Assembly (NCBI GenBank): GCA_963995505.1
Contig: OZ023182.1
Location: 15,785,619-15,849,618, forward strand
Direction of reading: 5' to 3'
Origin: Hypericum androsaemum
Taxonomy: Eukaryota; Streptophyta; Magnoliopsida; Malpighiales; Hypericaceae
DNA: 64,000 nt
Shown here one piece after another: positions 59,134-64,000 of the stretch. The position numbers were made by a program, and so were the translations under genes. The notes beneath the pieces are model-generated. The model was not told the DNA's origin. It searched no databases and saw only the letters and a program-made list of their open reading frames with translations. Positions within the stretch are counted from its first letter, which is position 1, and each line of letters starts with the position of its first letter.

Positions 59134-60738
59134 ATGAGTTCTTCTAGTTTAGCCATTCTCGAAGCTCTAGACTCGGCGAGGACACAATGGTACCACTTCA
59201 CGGCGATAGTAATCGCCGGCATGGGTTTCTTCACCGACGCCTACGACCTCTTCTGCATCTCCGCCGTCTCCAAGCTTCTGGGCCGCCTGTACTACTTCGA
59301 CCCGGCCACCGGGAATCCCGGGAAGCTCCCGAATAACGTCAACAACATGGTGGTCGGCGTCGCGCTTGTCGGAACCCTGATCGGCCAACTAGTCTTTGGG
59401 TGGCTGGGTGACAAGCTTGGGAGGAAGAAAGTGTACGGAATAACCCTAATCGTAATGGTCGTGTGCGCCATTTGCTCGGGCCTGTCCTTTGGAGTGGGAG
59501 ACAAGTCAGTTATAAGGACCCTTTGCTTCTTTAGGTTCTGGCTAGGGTTCGGGATCGGCGGGGACTACCCTCTGTCGGCGACGATCATGTCGGAGTACGC
59601 TAACAAGAAGACACGTGGCATGTTCATCGCGGCGGTCTTCGCCATGCAGGGCGTCGGGATCATCTTCGCAGGGTTGGTGACGATGGTACTCTCCGCGGCG
59701 TTCTTAAGCAACAACGAAGCGCCGACATTCACCGAGGACCCTATCTTGTCCACCCAGCCGGAGGGGGACTACCTCTGGAGAATTGTCCTGATGGTGGGGG
59801 CCCTCCCCGCGGTGCTGACGTACTACTGGAGGATGAAGATGCCGGAGACCGGGAGGTACACGGCGATCGTCGAGGGGAACGCGAAGCAGGCGGCGGCCGA
59901 CATGGGGAGAGTGCTTGACATCGAGTTACAATACGAGGCCGACAAGATCTCCCAGTTCAGGAAGGCCAACAGGTACCCTCTCTTGTCCGAGGAGTTCGTC
60001 AAGAGACACGGGCTTCATTTGATCGGTACGATGAGCACTTGGTTCCTCTTGGACATCGCGTTCTACAGCCAGAACTTGACACAGAAGGACATCTTCCCAG
60101 CCATTGGATTGACTAATCAAGATGTCGATGTTAGTGCCCTAAGGGAAGTGTTCGAGACCTCTAGGGCTATGTTGGTCGTGGCCTTGCTCGGGACTTTCCC
60201 CGGGTACTGGTTCACCGTCTTCTTCATCGAGAAGATCGGCCGATTCGCGATCCAGTTGATGGGATTCTTCATGATGTCCATCTTCATGCTGATCATGGGG
60301 ATTAAGTACGAGTACCTTAAGGAGCCGGAGAACCGGTGGATCTTCGCCGGTCTTTACGGGTTGACTTTCTTCTTCGCCAACTTCGGGCCTAATAGCACCA
60401 CCTTCGTGCTGCCGGCGGAGCTGTTCCCGACGAGGGTGAGGTCCACGTGTCATGCGCTGAGTGCGGCCGCCGGTAAGGGTGGGGCGATGATCGGGGCGTT
60501 TGTCGTCCAGACGTACACCTTGGGTGGTGAAACCGGCAAGATCAAGCATGCATTGATGGTGCTGGCCTTTACCAACATGCTAGGGTTTTGTTGCACTTTC
60601 TTACTTAGTGAGACAAAGGGTAGGTCCCTTGAGGAGATCTCCGGCGAGGACGGCGGCGTGAACGAGGCCCAACCCACGGCGGACGAGCAGTCTAATTCCA
60701 ATCCCCGGCCGAGCCAATACCGTGTGGAAGCCATATGA
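59134..60738 (+). CDS. PHT1: PHT1 high-affinity inorganic phosphate:H+ symporter
   Basis: This 534-residue, single-exon protein belongs to the PHT1 family of the major facilitator superfamily, which takes up phosphate with protons across the plasma membrane, mainly in roots or mycorrhizal tissue. Length is typical. The N-terminal half has [12 protein letters not shown] (residues 29-40) with the conserved Asp pair, the MFS loop GDKLGRKK (92-99) and the PHT1 signature [13 protein letters not shown] (142-154). A large hydrophilic central loop separates the two six-helix bundles. The C-terminal half has [54 protein letters not shown] and ends in a polar tail. The start is the first ATG after the TATA box (context ACAAAATGAG). 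The coding region is clearly GC-richer than its flanks and shows no lesion. P1BS motifs upstream suggest induction by phosphate starvation. Which PHT1 paralogue this is cannot be told. Confidence 0.97.
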   Translation: MSSSSLAILEALDSARTQWYHFTAIVIAGMGFFTDAYDLFCISAVSKLLGRLYYFDPATGNPGKLPNNVNNMVVGVALVGTLIGQLVFGWLGDKLGRKKVYGITLIVMVVCAICSGLSFGVGDKSVIRTLCFFRFWLGFGIGGDYPLSATIMSEYANKKTRGMFIAAVFAMQGVGIIFAGLVTMVLSAAFLSNNEAPTFTEDPILSTQPEGDYLWRIVLMVGALPAVLTYYWRMKMPETGRYTAIVEGNAKQAAADMGRVLDIELQYEADKISQFRKANRYPLLSEEFVKRHGLHLIGTMSTWFLLDIAFYSQNLTQKDIFPAIGLTNQDVDVSALREVFETSRAMLVVALLGTFPGYWFTVFFIEKIGRFAIQLMGFFMMSIFMLIMGIKYEYLKEPENRWIFAGLYGLTFFFANFGPNSTTFVLPAELFPTRVRSTCHALSAAAGKGGAMIGAFVVQTYTLGGETGKIKHALMVLAFTNMLGFCCTFLLSETKGRSLEEISGEDGGVNEAQPTADEQSNSNPRPSQYRVEAI

Positions 60739-61431
60739 TCGGTCATTTACATGGACGACGTTATGTATTATATTTGTGAGATAAATGATTTTGCACTTTG
60801 CATGCATGTAGCAAAGAAATTATATTAGTTTTGAACGCTCAACAACTATAATCAGAAGTATATCAAGGCGTAACAAAGAATCAATGTAAAATTTTATTTC
60901 GAAAAAAACATATGAAGCTTCTTTTGTCGGTTTTCATGTGTAAATGACCAACCAAATTATGAGAATGGTCGATGTCGAGGAGGAATTTTCCCAATTTAGA
61001 GGTTGCACCAATATATAATAATCAAACAACAACTAGCTAAACACTAGGTGTCCCAATCCTATGATAATTACTAGAGGTAGGATATACGTAACATACTAGA
61101 ACAGTTAATACAATACCAACACATCAACCACAGCCCGATGCGTTCTAGAACCGGTACATATCTTATCACGCCACTTTGTCAAAATATTGCGGTGAGCGTG
61201 AAAAATACTCGTATATTTATGTAATTGTGAATCACAAGTTGTATTTTTTTTTTTTTTAGACTTTGAAGGCCTTTAGGTAGGATTGAGATGATTTTTGTAC
61301 TGTTAGAAAGCTTAGGTTCTTTATAAGTTCACATGCAAGATTTTGGGGAGGTTATTGTTTTTATATGATTTGTACCTAAGGAAAATAATGGACAATATTG
61401 AACATAAGAAGTATATTCACGATAATAGCTT
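60739..61431. other. 3' UTR of the transporter and intergenic DNA
   Basis: The first 100-200 bases are likely 3' UTR. The rest is AT-rich, with a 14-T run at about 61245, and no gene is visible. Confidence 0.45.
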
Positions 61432-61619
61432 TTTTAGACCACATTGTATCTGACCACTACCGTACCAAATAATTCAACTTAGAGTCGGGTTGGACTTTCA
61501 AAAAGTGGCAAAGTTTTTTCGACAAAATTTTAACTTTATTTTATTTTCAATAATTCGAACTCCAGATCTTTCTCGATTAAACTAGAATAATGCTATCATG
61601 AGTTGATCTATTTATTAGT
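61432..61619 (-). mobile_element. SINE with 18-bp target duplication
   Basis: TATTCACGATAATAGCTT (61414-61431) and TATTCACAATAATAGCTT (61620-61637) flank about 188 bp with one mismatch. On the minus strand the element begins near ATAGATCAACTCATGATAGC, has GATCTGGAGTTCGAATTAT, close to a tRNA B-box, about 60 bp in, and ends with a short A-run next to the left duplication. This is the plan of a tRNA-derived SINE. Related fragments occur at 25565, 29565, 51000 and 52815. Confidence 0.75.
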
Positions 61620-61729
61620 TATTCACAATAATAGCTTGAGCAACCTGTAAATCTAGCATCATCATTGTAGCAGTTCGTTTGAAATCTATACGAGATCGAA
61701 ACAAGTCGTCGTGTGCCCTTAAATTTGAA

Positions 61730-61977
61730 TTATGTGTCTCTCTCACTTTTGACCTCAAAGGTAAATGATTGTTGTTTGTCGGAAGTGGTGTACTTGATTA
61801 GGATCTTTAATAGTCGAGGCAAGAGTTGGACTCTTTCTCCGTAAGACGAGATTGCCCCGTATTCAGTGCTTACGGGCTGCGGCAATCGTCTCCAAGATAC
61901 AACGACTAGACTGCTTACGAGTTCGTAGCACAATGACCCTCGAAACTTCATGCGAACCTTGGATATTCGAACTTTTC

Positions 61978-62012
<35 letters not shown>

Positions 62013-62724
62013 TACAATGCTAATGAATGCTTATGCACTTGTAGTTGGGATGATATGCAAATGAGGGAGAGGAGCCTATGTATAGGTGTTGGATAGAGTG
62101 GAGGCAGGCATTTCCGAAGAGGCACGAAGCAATTTCGAGGAAATGTGTCTGTTCGGCCAACAGGCAGGCTGCCCTTCAGGTGCCTCTTCAGCCAATTCGT
62201 TCATGGCTCTTCGGAGGTCGTTGGCACCCCTTCGACAGGCAGGTAGCACACTTGCGTCCCTTCGATTTTCTGGGAGCTTCTGGATTCGCATGTGCGCCCT
62301 TCAGATTGGCTCGTAACCCTTCGACCTTTTGGAAGTCTCCGGGATGTTCCAACCCTTCTGCCTCTTCGTCTGAGCTTCGGCAAAACTTTAAGGCTCCTCC
62401 AGCTCCTCGCGACGATGCGCACGTGTGAAGTACCAAGTGCGCCACAAAGCACCCATTGTGACATACGCCCAATGTGCCATGCGCACATGCACGTGCGTGA
62501 GCGCGAGCGCGTGCTCGTGCTCGGATGGTGCTTCGCACCATCCTCGGTCAACTCTTCAGGTAGAACATTTAATGTTCACCAGCTTAGAGCTTCTCCTTAT
62601 AAACAGGAAAAATTTCCTTGCAATTTTCGATGTAGTAATGGTTCTCCCATCCTCAGCTTGGACTTTTCAGCTCGGGCCTTTCAGCTTGGGCCAAATACAT
62701 GAATTATGCATTCAAAACCCAACA
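61730..62724 (-). repeat. 3' LTR of a minus-strand copia element (approximate inner end)
   Basis: On the minus strand the LTR begins TGTTGGGTTTTGAATGC at 62724, directly after a polypurine tract (GTAGGGGAT, 62725-62733). It contains a TATA-like CTGTTTATAAGG near 62597-62608, a GC-rich patch with many CGTGC/GCGC phrases at about 62470-62520, and a CT microsatellite. The far end is not defined because the partner LTR is outside the window; about 61730 is an estimate based on sequence character. Frames seen here on either strand are accidental. Confidence 0.65.
61981..62010. repeat. (GA)15 microsatellite
   Basis: Thirty uninterrupted bases of GA lie within the LTR; on the LTR's own strand it is a CT tract downstream of its promoter, as often seen in plant leaders. 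Confidence 0.95.
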
Positions 62725-62733
62725 ATCCCCTAC

Positions 62734-63311
62734 ATGAATAATGATTAATGCATGCTGACACTTTTAAGAAAAGTTCCAACGAAATATCATTGCATCGAGA
62801 TAGGTAGCTTACGGTTTTGAACCTTCTCTAGTAAGATATTATCGGATTTACCTGCTGCTCAGTGAACGCGGTGGTGTCTTGAACTTGTCAGCTTTTTTAT
62901 GTAAACCAAGACAATAACATTTACACAATGATATCTATAATATCCTTTGGTTCTCACGTTGTGTCAGTTTCGGCCATGGACCTTATCTTGGATTCATAAG
63001 TATTTTTTCCTTTTAAAGCAGCCTCACTTCACACTTATATAGGTGATCTCCCATCAGGAGTATCCTGTCATACTCCACCTTTTTCTGGTATAGGAATCAT
63101 TAAAAGCGTAGACGCTTAACCTTACCACACCTCTGTAGGTTTGTACTTGGGCAGCTTCTGAGAATGGGATGGGTTCCAAGTAATCATCTGAACCATCCAT
63201 AACTTAGTTATCTCATTGAACCAAGTTTGTGGGATCTCCACTTATCATGGTTGAGTTACCGCTATGAACATTATTTAATGTGTGAATTTTAGCCTCATTT
63301 CCCTTACTGCA
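62734..63311 (-). other. 3' non-coding internal region of the minus-strand copia element
   Basis: It lies between the end of the RNase H frame and the polypurine tract, as in other copia elements. No frame of interest. Confidence 0.6.
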
Positions 63312-64000
63312 TTATACATTTAATCTCTGATGATTCCTTTCGTCATTGTCCTTGGACTTTACATAATCAATGGTTATTACTCTACTTGAGATCAATTGTC
63401 TAACGGTGTTATGTCTCCTACAGATGTATCAAAACTTTTCGTTGTACATAGTACTTTGTGCTCTCCTGATTGCTGACATGCTATCACAATGTATTAATAC
63501 AGGAGGCACAAGCTTGTTCCAACACGGAATATCCTCTAGGAAGTTTGTGAGCCACTCAGCTCCTTCTCCAGCTTTGTCTAGTGCTATAAACTCTGACTCC
63601 ATGGTAGATCGAGCTATGCACGTTTGTTTAGAGGATTTCCAGGACACAGCTTCTCCACCTATGGTGAACACATAACCACTAGTAGATTTGGAGTCTTTAG
63701 TGTCCGATATCCAATTCGCATCACTGTATCCTTCCAATATAGCTAGATACCTAGTATAAAGTATGCCATGGTTCATGGTATATTTTAGATACTTTAGAAC
63801 TCTTTTTAGAGCTAGCCAGTGGTCTGGTCCTGGATTGCTCGTGAATCTACTAAGCTTGCTAACTGAGTATGCAATATCAGAGCATGTACAATTTGTCAGG
63901 TACATCAGGCTCCCAATGATTCATGCATATTTCAGTTGAGATACTGGGTCTCCTCTATTTTTAGCTAAGTATAGACTCAAGTCTACCGGAGTCTTAGTCG
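63312..64000 (-). pseudogene. Copia reverse transcriptase end and RNase H (minus strand, runs off the window)
   Basis: From the window edge inward the minus strand encodes the last part of reverse transcriptase ([35 protein letters not shown]) and RNase H ([56 protein letters not shown]). Beyond a stop it continues in frame as RRHNTVRQLISSRVITIDYV and KSKDN, the usual C-terminus. TGA at 63921-63923 and TGA at 63429-63431 break the frame; the first falls where relatives commonly have Arg, fitting CGA to TGA. It differs clearly from the copia element at 9436, so it is another family. The 5' part is beyond position 64000. Confidence 0.9.

Noticed and set aside
62078..62748. Cluster of overlapping frames of 70-136 codons on both strands
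   Set aside because: They lie inside a copia LTR and have no recognisable motif.

Overview
This window is nuclear DNA from a flowering plant, most likely a eudicot. It holds a few plant genes in AT-rich DNA crowded with retrotransposons and MITEs. Plant-specific families are present (a CRF-type AP2/ERF factor, a PHT1 phosphate transporter, PDV1), and the retroelements are plant Ty1/copia and Ty3/gypsy types primed by initiator tRNA-Met. I cannot name the species. No similarity search was run: family calls rest on motifs read by eye, and lineage names are recognition, not computed placement.

Layout. (1) 1-264: end of a ubiquitin-conjugating enzyme (E2) gene. (2) 265-9435: AT-rich intergenic DNA with a retroposon flanked by a 12-bp duplication, a diverged tandem repeat, a CATGCA (RY) repeat cluster and an orphan G-box cluster. 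(3) 9436-16559: a complete copia element with a perfect 5-bp target duplication. Its LTRs carry a G-box minisatellite of unequal copy number, its pol reading frame has only three nonsense codons, and an unrecognised ORF sits in the gag position. (4) 17067-17800: a Cassandra-type miniature retrotransposon (TRIM) with 5S-rRNA-like LTR sequence. (5) 19.6-26.3 kb: LINE, MULE-type MITE, LTR-like and hAT-type fold-back fragments. (6) 27569-28567: an intact single-exon CRF gene with a TATA box and an AUG-stop element 2 nt before its start codon. (7) 32013-41135: a complete but decayed Tekay/Del-like gypsy chromovirus with 2.15-kb LTRs and a perfect 5-bp target duplication. (8) 41.4-54.3 kb: a hAT family with two MITE copies in opposite orientation and a longer decayed relative that keeps a transposase C-terminus, plus an old copia RNase H and a 1.24-kb-spaced duplication. 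(9) 54346-55498, minus strand: a PDV1-like plastid-division gene with an in-frame stop and an apparently lost splice acceptor, flanked closely by MITEs on both sides. (10) 57446-58433: two more fold-back MITEs. (11) 59134-60738: an intact PHT1 transporter with two P1BS (PHR1-binding) motifs upstream. (12) 61432-64000: a SINE with an 18-bp target duplication, then the 3' end of a minus-strand copia element that runs off the window.

The genes do not form a pathway; they are independent plant loci. Most of the sequence is the history of repeated transposition: nested insertions, preserved target duplications, and decay by C-to-T/G-to-A changes of the kind expected from methylated, silenced DNA. 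I saw no sign of a wholly new enzyme system. The points most worth following are the broken PDV1 copy, the variable G-box array in the copia LTRs, the AUG-stop before the CRF start, the Cassandra element, and the hAT MITE/parent set.
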